NCBI RefSeq assembly: GCF_011694515.1
Contig: NZ_CP050192.1
Span: 1,869,827-1,933,826, forward strand
DNA length: 64,000 nt
From: Mycobacterium sp. DL592
GTDB lineage: Bacteria; Actinomycetota; Actinomycetes; Mycobacteriales; Mycobacteriaceae
Reading direction: 5' to 3'
The notes beneath the pieces are model-generated. The model saw nothing but the letters and a program-made list of their open reading frames with translations. It had not been told where the DNA came from and did not search any database. Of this stretch, positions 27,536 through 38,527 are shown piece after piece. The position numbers were made by a program, and so were the translations under genes. Each line of letters opens with the position of its first letter. The stretch's first letter is position 1.

Positions 27536-28318
27536 GTGAGTGAATACGAGACCCTGAGCTTCGAGCAGAGCGGGCCGATCGCACGCATCGTGTTGGACCG
27601 CCCCGAAGCTGCCAACGGCATGAACGACACCATGACCCGGGAGTTGGCGGAGGTCGCGCAGCGCTGCACCGCACCCGAGGTCAAGGTCGTCGTGCTGACC
27701 GGGGCCGGCCGGTTCTTCTGCGCGGGTGGCGATCTCAAGGCGATGGCGGCCTCACCGCTGGGGCCGGGGCCCTTCGTCAGGGGCATCGCTGATGACCTGC
27801 ACCGCGCCATCGCGACCTTCGCGCGGATGGACGCCGTCCTGATCACCGCGGTCAACGGTGTCGCCGCCGGGGCCGGCTTCAGCCTGGCGGTCGCCGGCGA
27901 TCTCGTGCTGGCCGCCGAGAACGCCTCGTTCACCATGGCCTACACCAAGGCGGGGCTGAGCCCGGACGGCAGCTCGTCGTACTACCTGCCGCGACTGGTC
28001 GGCGTGCGCCGTGCCACCGAGCTGATGCTGACCAATCGCACGCTGAGCGCGGCCGAAGCCGTCGAGTGGGGACTGGTCACCGAGGCTGTGCCCGCCGCCG
28101 AGCTTGCGGCCAAGGCGCAGGCGCTGGCTGAGCACATCGCTTCGGCGGCAAAGGGTTCCAGCAGTGCCGTCAAGAAGTTGCTGTTGACGACGTTCGGCAA
28201 CGACATCGAGACGCAGATGGATCTGGAGTCCGAATACATCGGCGCGTGTGCCGACAGTCCGGACGGTGCCGAAGGGATCGATGCGTTCCTCAACAAGCGC
28301 GCGCCGAAGTTCGCCTAG
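27536..28318 (+). CDS. Enoyl-CoA hydratase/isomerase family protein
   Basis: 260 aa from GTG at 27536. Crotonase fold with oxyanion-hole segments [12 protein letters not shown] and [18 protein letters not shown], then [19 protein letters not shown]. The catalytic Glu positions of true hydratases are not both evident, the second acidic position being Asp in LSPDGSS, so an isomerase-type reaction is possible. Acts on acyl-CoA in the cytosol, probably in fatty acid or side-chain degradation. Overlaps the convergent panB stop by 4 bases. Cannot be given a specific echA number from sequence alone. Confidence 0.85.
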   Translation: MSEYETLSFEQSGPIARIVLDRPEAANGMNDTMTRELAEVAQRCTAPEVKVVVLTGAGRFFCAGGDLKAMAASPLGPGPFVRGIADDLHRAIATFARMDAVLITAVNGVAAGAGFSLAVAGDLVLAAENASFTMAYTKAGLSPDGSSSYYLPRLVGVRRATELMLTNRTLSAAEAVEWGLVTEAVPAAELAAKAQALAEHIASAAKGSSSAVKKLLLTTFGNDIETQMDLESEYIGACADSPDGAEGIDAFLNKRAPKFA

Positions 28319-29157
28319 AAGCTGTGCTCCTCGGCGGGGAAGGCGCCCGTCGCGACCTCAGATGCGTATTGCGTTGCGGCACGGCGTAGTTCACTGCCGA
28401 CGTCACCGAAGCGCTTGACGAACTTGGCGGTCTTGCCGCTGGTGAGCCCGGCCATGTCCTGCCACACCAGCACCTGGGCGTCGCAGTTGGGGCCCGCGCC
28501 GATACCGACGGTCGGGATGGTCAGCTTGCCGGTGATCTGGGTGGCCAGCTCGGCGGGCACCATCTCCATCACCACCGTGAACGCGCCGGCTTCCTGTACC
28601 GCGATGGCGTCGTGAATGGTCTGCTCGGCGGCGTCACCGCGGCCCTGCACACGGAAACCCCCGAGGCCGTTGACACTCTGCGGGGTGAAGCCGATGTGAG
28701 CCATCACGGGTATGCCCGCGGCGGTCAGCGTGGCGATCTGGTCGGCGACGCGCTCGCCACCCTCCAGCTTCACCGCGTGCGCGCCGGCCTCCTTGAGGAA
28801 CCGGGTGGCCGTCGCCAAGGCCTGCGCGGGGCTGGACTCGTAACTGCCGAACGGCAGATCGGCCACGACCAGCGCGTGCTCGGCGCCGCGGACCACACCG
28901 CGAACCAGGGGGATCAGCTCGTCGACCGAGATCGGCACCGTGGTGTCGTAGCCGTAGACGACGTTGGCGGCGGAGTCACCGACCAGCAGCACCGGAATCT
29001 CCGCCTCGTCAAAGGCGCGGGCGGTCGAGTAGTCGTAGACCGTCAGCATGGCCCACTTGTGGCCCTCGGTCTTCCATTTGTGCAGGTGATGGGTCCGTAC
29101 CTTGATGCGCGGCACAGAAGGCGTGGTACAGCCACCGTAAACAGTCTGCTCAGACAT
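28315..29157 (-). CDS. panB: 3-methyl-2-oxobutanoate hydroxymethyltransferase PanB
   Basis: 280 aa, nearly the M. tuberculosis length. TIM-barrel enzyme with [32 protein letters not shown] (Mg2+ ligand Asp), [17 protein letters not shown] and [19 protein letters not shown]. It transfers the hydroxymethyl group from 5,10-methylene-THF to 2-oxoisovalerate to give ketopantoate, the first committed step to pantothenate and CoA. Counterpart of Rv2225. Convergent with the enoyl-CoA hydratase, divergent from the wax ester synthase. Confidence 0.95.
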   Translation of the reverse strand: MSEQTVYGGCTTPSVPRIKVRTHHLHKWKTEGHKWAMLTVYDYSTARAFDEAEIPVLLVGDSAANVVYGYDTTVPISVDELIPLVRGVVRGAEHALVVADLPFGSYESSPAQALATATRFLKEAGAHAVKLEGGERVADQIATLTAAGIPVMAHIGFTPQSVNGLGGFRVQGRGDAAEQTIHDAIAVQEAGAFTVVMEMVPAELATQITGKLTIPTVGIGAGPNCDAQVLVWQDMAGLTSGKTAKFVKRFGDVGSELRRAATQYASEVATGAFPAEEHSF

Positions 29158-29346
29158 CGTTGTCCCTAGTGATGGTCTTTGTCGATCCTCGTGGCCCATC
29201 CGGGTCCCCGGGTTCGTCTGACCTGATAAGTCTGCCACCGCCACCCGGCAAAGGTGAACGGCAAGTGAAGTGGACTTTGTCACACCACAATCCCGGCCGG
29301 TGTGCGGCGTTGGCCCAATCCGGCTCGGGGGGCATCTGAGCGGACA

Positions 29347-29352
29347 TACGAT
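29347..29352 (+). promoter_or_regulatory. -10 element (TACGAT) for leaderless wax synthase gene
   Basis: TACGAT, then 7 nt, then the ATG at 29360. No ribosome site is visible. Confidence 0.5.
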
Positions 29353-29359
29353 CGGCGGC

Positions 29360-30790
29360 ATGGTCCAACACCTGCAGCGGCTCAGCGGACTCGACGCCAG
29401 TTTCCTTTATCTCGAAACCCCTTCCCAGCCACTGCATGTGTGCTCAGTGCTCGAGTTGGACGCCGCCACGATTCCGGGCGGCTACACCTTCGACCGCCTG
29501 CGCGAAGCACTGCAGTTGCGGATCAAGGCGATGCCGAACTTCCGGGAGAAGCTCGCCAACAGCTTCCTCAACCTCGACCACCCGGTGTGGGTGGAAGACG
29601 AGCACTTCGACATCGACCGCCACCTCCACCGCATCGGCCTGCCCGCCCCCGGCGGCCGGGTCGAACTGGGGGAGATCTGCGGTCATCTCGCCTCGTTGCC
29701 GCTGGATCGCCGCTACCCGCTGTGGGAGATGTGGGTCATCGAAGGAGTGGCGGGAACCGACGCCCGCAACGGCGGACGGCTGGCCGTGCTGACCAAGGTG
29801 CACCACGCCGCCGTCGACGGAGTCACCGGCGCCAACCTCATGTCGCAGCTGTGTTCCACCGAGCCCGACGCCCCGCCGCCGGCCCCGGTCGACGGCCAAG
29901 GTGACGCCAACCCGCTGCGCATCGCGCTCGGCGGTCTCGGCAACTTCGTGTCCAGGCCGATGCACCTGGCCACCAACGTGCTTCCGTCCACCGTGACCAC
30001 GGTTTTCGACACCGTCAAACGCGCGGTCGGCGGCCGGGCGATGGCCGCCCCGTTCGCCGCACCCCAGACCCGCTTCAACGCCAGCGTCACGGCGCACCGG
30101 AACGTCGCCTTCGCCGAGCTCGATTTCGACGACATCAAGAAGGTCAAGAACCACTTCGGGGTCAAGGTCAACGACGTGGTGATGGCTCTGGTCGCCGGCG
30201 TGCTGCGCCAGTTCCTGCTCGAGCGCGGCGAACTGCCCGACTCCTCGCTGGTCGCGATGATCCCGGTGTCGGTGCACGACCGCTCGGACCGGCCTGGCCG
30301 CAATCAGGTCTCCGGGATGTTCTCCAAACTCGAGACCCAGATCGAGGACCCGGCCAAGCGCCTGGCGGCTATCGCCGAGGCGAACGACACCGCCAAGGAA
30401 CACAGTTCGGCGATCGGCGCGACGCTGCTGCAGGACTGGAGCCAGTTCGCCGGGCCCGCGATCTTCGGTGTCGCGATGCGGGTCTACGCCCGCAGCCGGC
30501 TCACCGAATCCCGTCCGGTACACAACCTCGTCGTCTCCAATGTGCCCGGACCACAGATCCCGCTGTACTTCCTCGGTGCCGAAGTCACCGCGATGTATCC
30601 GCTGGGCCCGATCTTTCATGGCTCCGGGCTCAACATCACCGTGATGTCGCTCAACGGCAAGCTTGACGTCGGGCTGATCTCATGTCCTGAGCTGCTGCCC
30701 GACCTGTGGGACATGGCTGACGATTTCGCCGTCGGGATGAAGGAACTGCTCGACGCGACGAAACCGGCCACCAAACAAGGCCGTAAGTGA
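29360..30790 (+). CDS. Wax ester synthase / diacylglycerol acyltransferase (WS/DGAT)
   Basis: 476 aa. The active-site motif HHAAVDG sits near residue 150 inside [13 protein letters not shown]; the family segments [20 protein letters not shown] (start), [12 protein letters not shown] and [19 protein letters not shown] are all present. It joins an acyl-CoA to diacylglycerol or a fatty alcohol, storing triacylglycerol or wax esters at the membrane or lipid droplets. Mycobacteria carry many copies (tgs family). Inserted between panB and the Hip1-type genes relative to M. tuberculosis. Apparently leaderless. Confidence 0.92.
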   Translation: MVQHLQRLSGLDASFLYLETPSQPLHVCSVLELDAATIPGGYTFDRLREALQLRIKAMPNFREKLANSFLNLDHPVWVEDEHFDIDRHLHRIGLPAPGGRVELGEICGHLASLPLDRRYPLWEMWVIEGVAGTDARNGGRLAVLTKVHHAAVDGVTGANLMSQLCSTEPDAPPPAPVDGQGDANPLRIALGGLGNFVSRPMHLATNVLPSTVTTVFDTVKRAVGGRAMAAPFAAPQTRFNASVTAHRNVAFAELDFDDIKKVKNHFGVKVNDVVMALVAGVLRQFLLERGELPDSSLVAMIPVSVHDRSDRPGRNQVSGMFSKLETQIEDPAKRLAAIAEANDTAKEHSSAIGATLLQDWSQFAGPAIFGVAMRVYARSRLTESRPVHNLVVSNVPGPQIPLYFLGAEVTAMYPLGPIFHGSGLNITVMSLNGKLDVGLISCPELLPDLWDMADDFAVGMKELLDATKPATKQGRK

Positions 30791-30859
30791 ACCGCGGCTG
30801 ACCCGAAAGCTCGCCGTCGGCGGGTCGGTGCGTAAGGCACCCCCGAAAAGCATGGCAGC

Positions 30860-32413
30860 ATGATTGCCATGAGGCAGTACCCCCGCCCGCGCGTCCTTCG
30901 CACCGCACTGGTGCTCACCGCTGTGGCCGGACTCGTCGCGAGCGCCGGCTGCAGCACCATGGTGTCGGGAACGGCCGTCATCGCCGAGCCCAGGCTCGGA
31001 CAGCCGGTGACGTGGGGGCCGTGCCGGGTGGCCGGCGGTGGCGGGGGCAACGCACTGCCGATCCCGGCGGGCGCGCAGTGCGGCAAGATCGCCGTCCCGG
31101 TGGACTACGCCAAGCCCGACGCCGGGATCGCCAGTCTGGCGCTGATCCGGTTTCCGGCCACCGGTGACAAGATCGGCTCGCTGATCATCAATCCCGGCGG
31201 CCCGGGGGAGTCCGGTATCGAGGCGGCCGCCAGCATCGTCGAGAACCTGCCCGCCAACGTGCGCCAGAAGTTCGACCTCGTGGGCTTCGACCCCCGTGGG
31301 GTGGGGTCCTCCACGCCGGCACTGTGGTGCAACTCCGACGCCGACAACGACCGGCTGCGGGCCGACCCGCAGGTCGACTACAGCCCCGAGGGCATCGCGC
31401 ACATCGAGGGCGAGACCAAGGCCTTCGTCCAGCGGTGCGTCGACAAGATGGGCAAGGACTTCATGGCCAACATCGGCACTGCCAGTGTCGTCAGGGACAT
31501 GGACTCGTTGCGCGCGGCGGTCGGCGACGACAAGATCACCTACCTGGGCTACTCGTACGGCACCCGCATCGGGTCGGCCTACGCCGAAGCGTTCCCGGAC
31601 AAGGTCCGGGCGATGATCCTCGACGGCGCCGTCGACCCCAACGCCGACCCGATCCAGGCCGACATCGACCAGGCGGCGGCGTTCCAGCAGGCCTTCAACG
31701 ACTACGCCGCGGACTGTGCCAAGGACCCGACCTGCCCACTGGGCACCGATCCCGCCAAAGCCGTTGACGTCTACCGCAACCTGGTCGACCCGCTGGTGAA
31801 GAAGCCGCTGCCGACCGCCGACCCGCGCGGACTGGCCTACAGCGACGCGATCATCGGCACCATCATGGCGCTGTACTCGCCCAATCTGTGGCGGCACCTG
31901 ACCCAGGCGCTCAGCGAGATGACCAAGGGCCGCGGTGACACCATGCTGGCGCTGGCCGACATGTACATGCGACGCGACGCCCAAGGCCACTACACCAACG
32001 CCACCGACGCCCGTATCGCCGTCAACTGTGTCGACCAGCCGCCGATCACCGACCGCGCGAAGGTGATCGAGGAAGACCGCAGGATGCGCGAGGTCGCGCC
32101 GTTCATGAGCTACGGCGAGTTCACCGGCAACGCGCCACTGAGCACCTGTGCGTTCTGGCCGGTTCCGCCGACCAGCACACCGCACTCCGTTGCCGCGCCC
32201 GGCCTGCCGCCGGTGCTGGTGGTGTCGACGACCAATGACCCGGCCACGCCCTATCAGGCGGGTGTCGACCTGGCCAAGCAACTGGGCGGGGCACTGCTGA
32301 CCTTCAACGGAACCCAGCACACCGTCGTGTTCCAGGGGAACACCTGCGTGGATAACTACGCCGCCGCTTACCTCGTCGACCTCACCGTCCCGCCTCCCGG
32401 TGCCACCTGCTGA
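30860..32413 (+). CDS. caeA: Lipoprotein alpha/beta hydrolase, Hip1/CaeA-like
   Basis: 517 aa. Lipoprotein signal with lipobox VASAGC (Cys31). The alpha/beta-hydrolase core has INPGGPGESG (oxyanion), the nucleophile Ser in GYSYGTRIG near residue 231, the Asp in TNDPATPY and the His in NGTQHTV; C-terminal TAP-like domain. The M. tuberculosis counterpart Rv2224c is a cell-envelope serine hydrolase that cleaves GroEL2. The following gene encodes a paralogue. ATG at 30860 chosen; 30869 is also possible and neither has a strong ribosome site. Confidence 0.92.
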   Translation: MIAMRQYPRPRVLRTALVLTAVAGLVASAGCSTMVSGTAVIAEPRLGQPVTWGPCRVAGGGGGNALPIPAGAQCGKIAVPVDYAKPDAGIASLALIRFPATGDKIGSLIINPGGPGESGIEAAASIVENLPANVRQKFDLVGFDPRGVGSSTPALWCNSDADNDRLRADPQVDYSPEGIAHIEGETKAFVQRCVDKMGKDFMANIGTASVVRDMDSLRAAVGDDKITYLGYSYGTRIGSAYAEAFPDKVRAMILDGAVDPNADPIQADIDQAAAFQQAFNDYAADCAKDPTCPLGTDPAKAVDVYRNLVDPLVKKPLPTADPRGLAYSDAIIGTIMALYSPNLWRHLTQALSEMTKGRGDTMLALADMYMRRDAQGHYTNATDARIAVNCVDQPPITDRAKVIEEDRRMREVAPFMSYGEFTGNAPLSTCAFWPVPPTSTPHSVAAPGLPPVLVVSTTNDPATPYQAGVDLAKQLGGALLTFNGTQHTVVFQGNTCVDNYAAAYLVDLTVPPPGATC

Positions 32414-32537
32414 TTACTGAAAACCCCAGCGGGACAACGGTTTTACGTCCCCGTCAACAAGTGTTACCGAAGTCGGCCCCATCCGAGATCGACGCGTGAC
32501 CGGCTCGCCGTCACGTTCGCGGCCCGGCCGTGCGACG

Positions 32538-34076
32538 ATGACACCCATGGGACGCACGAGTCGACTGGGCTCGGCTCTGTCCTCTTGGTTCCTCTGCACC
32601 GTGCTTGCCCTCGGTGTCGCGGTGCCGCCGGCCGCTGCCACTGAACCAGGAGCCGGTCAGACGACGGCGCCGCAAGCTCTCTGGGGAAGCTGTGAACGCT
32701 TCCTCGGCAGCAGCTCCCGTGACGTCCCCACCGCGGTGTGCGCCGCCGTCCCGGTTCCGGTCGACGACGCCGATCCCGCTGGGGCACAAGCGCAATTGGC
32801 CGTCATCAAGATCCCGGCCAGCGGGCAGCGCATCGGCGCGCTGTTCATCAACCCCGGCGGTCCGGGCGCATCTGCCGTCGACGCCACCGTCACCATGGCC
32901 TACGCCCTGGCGGGCAGCCCCATCAGCGAGCACTTCGACCTCGTCGGCTTCGACCCGCGCGGCGTCGGCCACTCGACCCCCGAGTTGCGGTGCCGCACCG
33001 ACGCCGAGTTCGACGCCTGGCGGCGCAACCCGATGGTCGACTACAGCCCCGAGGGCGTCGCCGCGATCGAACAGATCTACCGCGACTACGCCGCCGAGTG
33101 CGCCGCCAAGATGGGCACGGCATTCCTGGCCGGGGTCGGAACCGCCTCGGCGGCAAAGGATATGGACACCGTTCGCCAGGTGCTCGGCGACGACACGATC
33201 AACTACCTCGGCTTCAGCTACGGCACCGAGCTGGGCACCGCCTACCTGGAGCGCTACCCGGAGCGGGTGCGCACGATGGTTCTCGACGGTGCGATCGACC
33301 CCGAGCAGGACACCGTCAGCTCGATCATCGAGCAGATGAACGGCTTCCAGGTGGCCTTCAACGACTACGCCGCCGACTGCGCCAAGTCGCGGGGCTGCCC
33401 GCTGGGCACCGATCCGACTCAGTGGGTCGCACGGTTCCACCAGCTCGTCGACCCGCTGGTGACCACGCCGGGTCCGACGTCGGATCCGCGTGGCCTCAGC
33501 TACCAGGACGCGATCACCGGCACGTTCAACGCGCTGTACGCGCCGCAGTACTGGAAGTTCCTCACCAGCGGTCTGCTCGGTCTGCAGCGGCACAGCGACG
33601 CCGGCGACCTGTTGCTGCTGGCGGACGAATACCAGGGCCGCGACCCGTTGGGCCGCTACGGCAACGGGCAGGACGCCTTCAACGCGATCCGCTGTGTGGA
33701 CGATGCGACACCGTCAGACCCCGCGGTGTGGGCAGATATCGACAGGCGGACCCGCGAATCGGCGCCGTTCCAGTCCTATGGCCAGTACACCGGTTTCGCG
33801 CCGCGGGACATCTGCGCCTTCTGGCCGGTGCCGCCGACGTCGTCACCGCACCCTGCGTCACCGGCGCCGCCGGGCAGCGTCGTCGTCGTCTCCACGACGC
33901 ACGATCCGGCCACTCCCTACGAGGCGGGGGTGAACCTGGCCCGCCAGTTGAACGCAACGCTGGTCACCTACAACGGCACCCAGCACACCGCGGTGTTCAA
34001 CGGAGACATCTGTGTGGACTCGGCGATCATGCGCTACTTCGTCGACCGGATGGTTCCCGGCGACCTGCGGTGCTGA
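32538..34076 (+). CDS. Secreted alpha/beta hydrolase, paralogue of Hip1/CaeA
   Basis: About 512 aa from ATG at 32538 (or 32547). Same fold as its neighbour: INPGGPGASAVDA, nucleophile Ser in GFSYGTELG, Asp in THDPATPY, His in NGTQHTAVF. Unlike the neighbour it has an ordinary signal peptide (WFLCTVLALGVAVPPAAA) without a lipobox, so it should be released rather than anchored. Counterpart of Rv2223c. Separated from the upstream gene by 124 bases, so possibly its own promoter. Substrate unknown, exported protease or esterase. Confidence 0.9.
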   Translation: MTPMGRTSRLGSALSSWFLCTVLALGVAVPPAAATEPGAGQTTAPQALWGSCERFLGSSSRDVPTAVCAAVPVPVDDADPAGAQAQLAVIKIPASGQRIGALFINPGGPGASAVDATVTMAYALAGSPISEHFDLVGFDPRGVGHSTPELRCRTDAEFDAWRRNPMVDYSPEGVAAIEQIYRDYAAECAAKMGTAFLAGVGTASAAKDMDTVRQVLGDDTINYLGFSYGTELGTAYLERYPERVRTMVLDGAIDPEQDTVSSIIEQMNGFQVAFNDYAADCAKSRGCPLGTDPTQWVARFHQLVDPLVTTPGPTSDPRGLSYQDAITGTFNALYAPQYWKFLTSGLLGLQRHSDAGDLLLLADEYQGRDPLGRYGNGQDAFNAIRCVDDATPSDPAVWADIDRRTRESAPFQSYGQYTGFAPRDICAFWPVPPTSSPHPASPAPPGSVVVVSTTHDPATPYEAGVNLARQLNATLVTYNGTQHTAVFNGDICVDSAIMRYFVDRMVPGDLRC

Positions 34077-34163
34077 TGTTCTAGTCGGCGTGCTTGGAGC
34101 CGCCGGTATCGGCGCAACCGCGGCATTTACCTCCCACGTAACACAGAATTAACAGCCGGTGCA

Positions 34164-34169
34164 TACGCT
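34164..34169 (+). promoter_or_regulatory. -10 element (TACGCT) for leaderless glnA2
   Basis: TACGCT, then 6 nt, then the ATG at 34176, with no ribosome site. Confidence 0.5.
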
Positions 34170-34175
34170 CGCGTC

Positions 34176-35516
34176 ATGGACCGCCAGAAGGAATTTGTGC
34201 TCCGCACGCTGGAAGAACGGGATATCCGGTTCGTCCGGCTGTGGTTCACCGACGTGCTCGGCTTCCTGAAGTCGGTCGCCATCGCACCCGCAGAGTTGGA
34301 GGGGGCCTTCGAGGAGGGCATCGGCTTCGACGGCTCCTCGATCGAGGGCTTCGCGCGGGTCTTCGAATCCGACACTGTCGCCCGGCCCGATCCGTCCACC
34401 TTCCAGGTGTTGCCCTGGACCACCAGCGGCGGCCAGCACCACTCGGCGCGGATGTTCTGCGACATCACCATGCCCGACGGCTCGCCGTCCTGGGCCGACA
34501 GTCGCCACGTGCTGCGCAGGCAGCTGGCCAAGGCCAGCGACCTGGGCTTCTCCTGCTACGTGCACCCGGAGATCGAGTTCTTCCTGCTCGAGCCCGGCCC
34601 CTACGACGGCTCGGTGCCCGTGCCTGCCGACAACGGCGGCTACTTCGACCAGGCCGTCCACGACTCGGCCCCCAACTTCCGCCGTCACGCGATCGACGCC
34701 CTGGAGCAGATGGGCATCTCGGTGGAGTTCAGCCACCACGAGGGTGCACCCGGTCAGCAGGAGATCGACCTGCGCTACGCCGACGCGCTGTCGATGGCCG
34801 ACAACGTGATGACCTTCCGCTACGTCGTCAAGGAAGTCGCACTCGCCGAAGGAGTGCGGGCGTCGTTCATGCCCAAGCCGTTCGCCGAATACCCCGGCTC
34901 GGCCATGCACACCCACATGAGCCTGTTCGAGGGCGAGACCAATGCCTTCCACAGCCCCGACGACCCGCTGCAGCTCTCCGACGTCGCCAAGTCGTTCATC
35001 GCCGGCATCCTCGAACACGCCAGCGAGATCAGCGCCATCACCAACCAGTGGGTGAACTCCTACAAGCGGCTGGTGCACGGCGGCGAGGCGCCGACCGCGG
35101 CCTCCTGGGGTGCGGCCAACCGCTCCGCGCTGGTGCGGGTACCGATGTACACCCCGCGCAAGGCGGCCTCGCGCCGCGTCGAGGTCCGAAGCCCCGACTC
35201 GGCCTGCAACCCGTACCTGACGTTCGCGGTCCTGCTGGCCGCCGGACTGCGCGGTGTCGAGAAGAACTATGTGCTCGGCCCGCAGGCCGAGGACAACGTG
35301 TGGATGCTGACCCCCGAAGAGCGCCGCGCCATGGGCTACCGGGAGCTGCCGTCCAGCCTGGGCATCGCGCTGTCGGAGATGGAGAGCTCCGAGCTGGTGG
35401 CCGAGGCACTCGGCGAGCACGTCTTCGACTACTTCCTGCGCAACAAGCGCAAGGAGTGGGAGGACTACCGCGCCAACGTCACTCCGTTCGAGCTGAAGGC
35501 TTACCTGTCGCTGTAG
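34176..35516 (+). CDS. glnA2: Glutamine synthetase-like GlnA2
   Basis: 446 aa, the exact size of M. tuberculosis GlnA2. GS motifs: GIGFDGSSIEGF, YVHPEIEFFLLE (metal Glu), SHHEGAPGQQEID, GSAMHTHMSLF (ATP/glutamate loop), NSYKRL and RVEVRSPDSACNPYL. It lacks the longer C-terminal region with the adenylylated Tyr found in GlnA1. Related GlnA2/GlnA3 proteins in Streptomyces are gamma-glutamylpolyamine synthetases, so the in vivo substrate may not be ammonia. glnE follows, 36 bases downstream. Counterpart of Rv2222c. Confidence 0.94.
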   Translation: MDRQKEFVLRTLEERDIRFVRLWFTDVLGFLKSVAIAPAELEGAFEEGIGFDGSSIEGFARVFESDTVARPDPSTFQVLPWTTSGGQHHSARMFCDITMPDGSPSWADSRHVLRRQLAKASDLGFSCYVHPEIEFFLLEPGPYDGSVPVPADNGGYFDQAVHDSAPNFRRHAIDALEQMGISVEFSHHEGAPGQQEIDLRYADALSMADNVMTFRYVVKEVALAEGVRASFMPKPFAEYPGSAMHTHMSLFEGETNAFHSPDDPLQLSDVAKSFIAGILEHASEISAITNQWVNSYKRLVHGGEAPTAASWGAANRSALVRVPMYTPRKAASRRVEVRSPDSACNPYLTFAVLLAAGLRGVEKNYVLGPQAEDNVWMLTPEERRAMGYRELPSSLGIALSEMESSELVAEALGEHVFDYFLRNKRKEWEDYRANVTPFELKAYLSL

Positions 35517-35539
35517 CCGATCGCTGACCGGGCGTGCGC

Positions 35540-35545
35540 TACCGT
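35540..35545 (+). promoter_or_regulatory. -10 element (TACCGT) for glnE
   Basis: TACCGT followed by 7 nt and GTG at 35553. This supports GTG 35553 over the GTG at 35547 as the glnE start, and a transcript separate from glnA2. Confidence 0.45.
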
Positions 35546-35552
35546 CGTGGGC

Positions 35553-38522
35553 GTGGCCAAACCAGCGACGCAGCGCCCACGCGTACCCAGCGTGGGCCGA
35601 CTCGGCTTGGTTGAGCGCAATGCTGCGGCTGACCTGGCGGCGTTGGGCTGGGACACCGATGCGCATGTCGAACTGCTCTGGTCGCTGTCGCGCTCACCCG
35701 ACGCCGACGTCGCGCTGCGCACGATGGTCCGCCTCGCTGAGGCGCTCGGCCCGGACTGGCAGCAACTGAACTCCGCGCTACTGAAGGACCGCGGTCTGCG
35801 CGGGCGGTTGTTCGCCGTGACCGGCTCGTCGTTGGCACTGGGGGACCACCTGGTGGCCAACCCGCGCTCCTGGCATCTGCTCGAAGGGGCGGTGCAGCTG
35901 CCCGACGCCGCGCAGTTGCAGCGTGCCTTCGACGACTGCATCGCCGAATTCGGCACAGCCGCAGCAACTATCATGCCGCGGCTGCGGACCCTCTACCGTG
36001 ACCAGCTGCTGATCCTGGCGGCGCTCGACCTGGCCCCGACCGTCGAGAACGAACCAGTCCTCGCGTTCCAGACGGTCGGCGCTCATCTGTCCGACATGGC
36101 CGACGCCGCACTGCACGCCGCGTTACAGGTCGCGGTGGCGGCGGTCTGCAAGGAAGGCGTGCCGGCACCTCGCATCGCGGTCATCGCGATGGGCAAATGC
36201 GGTGCGCGCGAACTCAATTACGTCAGCGATGTCGACGTCATCTTCGTCGCCGAGAACGCCGATTCGGTCACCACCCGGGTCGCCGGTGAGATGATGCGGC
36301 TGGCGTCGGACACCTTCTTCGAAGTCGACGCCGCGCTGCGGCCCGAGGGCAAGCAGGGCGCTCTGGTCCGCACACTGGACTCGCACATCGCCTACTACCA
36401 GCGCTGGGCCAAGACCTGGGAGTTCCAGGCCCTCTTGAAAGCCCGGCCGGCCGTCGGGGATGCCGAACTCGGCGAGCAGTACCGTGCGGCGCTGATGCCG
36501 ATGGTCTGGACCGCTTGTGAGCGTGAGGATTTCGTGCCCGAAGTGCAGGCGATGCGGCGCCGGGTCGAGGCGCTGGTGCCTGCCGACGTGCGTGACCGGG
36601 AGATCAAGCTGGGCACCGGCGGGCTGCGCGACGTCGAATTCGCGGTCCAGTTGCTGCAATTGGTGCACGGCCGCACCGACGATTCGCTGCACGTGTCCTC
36701 GACGCTCGACGCCCTCGCGGCGCTGAGTTCCGGGGGATACGTCGGCCGTGACGACGCCGCCAATCTGACCGCGTCGTATGAGTTCCTGCGCCTGCTCGAG
36801 CACCGACTGCAGTTGCAGCGCCTCAAGAGAACGCACATGCTGCCCGCACCCGATGACGTCGAGGCGCTGCGCTGGCTGGCCCGCGCGGCCCACATACGGC
36901 CCGACGGCACCCACGACGCGCTGGGTGTGCTACGCGAAGAGATCAAGCGGCAGAACCTGCGGGTTTCGCGGCTGCACGCCAAGTTGTTCTATCAGCCGCT
37001 GCTGGAGTCGGTCGGCCCGACGGTGGGCTTCGCCCCCGGCATGACGACGGCCGCAGCCGAAAGGCAGCTTGCCGCACTCGGTTACGAGGGTCCGCAGAGC
37101 GCGCTGACCCATCTGGGCGCGCTGGTGAACTCCAGTGGCCGCCGCGGCCGGGTGCAGGCGGTGCTGCTGCCGCGTCTGCTGGACTGGCTCTCCGACACTC
37201 CCGACCCGGACAGCGGCCTGCTGGCGTATCGCCGCGTCAGCGAGGCGCTGTCCGAACAGCGTTGGTATCTGAGCACATTGCGCGACGAGAGCGCCGTCGC
37301 CAAACGCCTGATGCGGGTGCTGGGGACCTCGGCGTTCGTGCCCGAACTTCTCATGCGCGCACCCGAGGTGATCCAGCAGTACGCCGACGGGCCCGCCGGT
37401 CCCAAACTGCTCGACGTCGACCCCGACGGGGTGGCCCGGTCGCTGATCGCCTCGACCGCACGCCATCCCGACCCGGTGCGCGCCATCGCCGCCGCCCGCA
37501 CGTTGCGCCGACGGGAACTGGCCCGAATCGCCTCAGCCGACCTGCTCGGCATGCTCGAGGTCAGGCAGGTGTGCGCCGCCCTCACCTCGATCTGGGTGGC
37601 GGTGCTGCAGTCGGCGCTGGAGGCGGTGATCCGGGCGAACACCGCTGCCGACGGAACGGTTCCGGCCACGATCGCCGTCATCGGCATGGGCCGCCTGGGT
37701 GGCGGTGAGCTGGGCTACGGCTCGGATGCCGACGTCATGTTCGTCTGCGAACCGAACGCCGGTGTGGAGGAGTCGACGGCGGTCAAGTGGTCGGTGTCGA
37801 TCGCCGAGCAGGTACGCGCCCTGCTGGGCACCCCGAGCGCGGACCCGCCGCTGGAGGTCGACGCCAATCTGCGGCCCGAGGGCAGGCAGGGTCCGCTGGT
37901 GCGCACGCTGGCCTCCTATGAGGCCTACTACGACCAGTGGGCGCAGCCCTGGGAGATCCAGGCGCTGCTGCGCGCCCACCGGGTGGCAGGCGATCTCGAC
38001 CTGGGCCACCGATTCCTGCTGATGGTGGACAAGACGCGCTATCCCGCCGGCGGGGTGTCCGCGGAGGCCGTGCACGACATCAGGCGAGTCAAGGCCCGGG
38101 TGGACGCCGAGCGGTTGCCGCGCGGCGCGGATCCCAACACCCACACCAAACTCGGTCGCGGCGGCCTGGCCGACATCGAGTGGACGTTGCAGTTGCTGCA
38201 GCTGCGCCATGCCCACGAGGTGCCTGCGCTGCACAACACCTCGACGCTGCAGACACTCGACGCCATCGGCGCGGCCGAGCTGCTCGCCGAGGACGACGTC
38301 GACCTGCTGCGCCAGGCGTGGCTGACGGCCACCAGGGCGCGCAACGCGCTGGTGCTGGTGCGCGGTAAACCCACCGACCAGCTGCCCGGTCCCGGCCGTC
38401 AGCTCAATGCGGTGGCGGTGGCCGCCGGATGGCACAACGACGACGGCGGGGAGTTCCTGGACAACTATCTTCGCGTGACGCGCCGGGCAAAAGCCGTGGC
38501 GCTGCGGGTGTTCGGGGGTTGA
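35553..38522 (+). CDS. glnE: Bifunctional glutamine synthetase adenylyltransferase/deadenylase GlnE
   Basis: 989 aa. Two nucleotidyltransferase domains: the N-terminal adenylyl-removing half with [13 protein letters not shown] near residue 222, and the C-terminal adenylyltransferase half with [16 protein letters not shown] near residue 720, each followed by a GlnD-associated helical domain ([16 protein letters not shown] and [16 protein letters not shown]). It attaches AMP to, or removes it from, a Tyr of GlnA1 according to nitrogen status. Its GlnA1 target is encoded 10 kb away at 49000-50436. Counterpart of the essential Rv2221c. Confidence 0.96.
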   Translation: MAKPATQRPRVPSVGRLGLVERNAAADLAALGWDTDAHVELLWSLSRSPDADVALRTMVRLAEALGPDWQQLNSALLKDRGLRGRLFAVTGSSLALGDHLVANPRSWHLLEGAVQLPDAAQLQRAFDDCIAEFGTAAATIMPRLRTLYRDQLLILAALDLAPTVENEPVLAFQTVGAHLSDMADAALHAALQVAVAAVCKEGVPAPRIAVIAMGKCGARELNYVSDVDVIFVAENADSVTTRVAGEMMRLASDTFFEVDAALRPEGKQGALVRTLDSHIAYYQRWAKTWEFQALLKARPAVGDAELGEQYRAALMPMVWTACEREDFVPEVQAMRRRVEALVPADVRDREIKLGTGGLRDVEFAVQLLQLVHGRTDDSLHVSSTLDALAALSSGGYVGRDDAANLTASYEFLRLLEHRLQLQRLKRTHMLPAPDDVEALRWLARAAHIRPDGTHDALGVLREEIKRQNLRVSRLHAKLFYQPLLESVGPTVGFAPGMTTAAAERQLAALGYEGPQSALTHLGALVNSSGRRGRVQAVLLPRLLDWLSDTPDPDSGLLAYRRVSEALSEQRWYLSTLRDESAVAKRLMRVLGTSAFVPELLMRAPEVIQQYADGPAGPKLLDVDPDGVARSLIASTARHPDPVRAIAAARTLRRRELARIASADLLGMLEVRQVCAALTSIWVAVLQSALEAVIRANTAADGTVPATIAVIGMGRLGGGELGYGSDADVMFVCEPNAGVEESTAVKWSVSIAEQVRALLGTPSADPPLEVDANLRPEGRQGPLVRTLASYEAYYDQWAQPWEIQALLRAHRVAGDLDLGHRFLLMVDKTRYPAGGVSAEAVHDIRRVKARVDAERLPRGADPNTHTKLGRGGLADIEWTLQLLQLRHAHEVPALHNTSTLQTLDAIGAAELLAEDDVDLLRQAWLTATRARNALVLVRGKPTDQLPGPGRQLNAVAVAAGWHNDDGGEFLDNYLRVTRRAKAVALRVFGG

Positions 38523-38527
38523 CCGGG

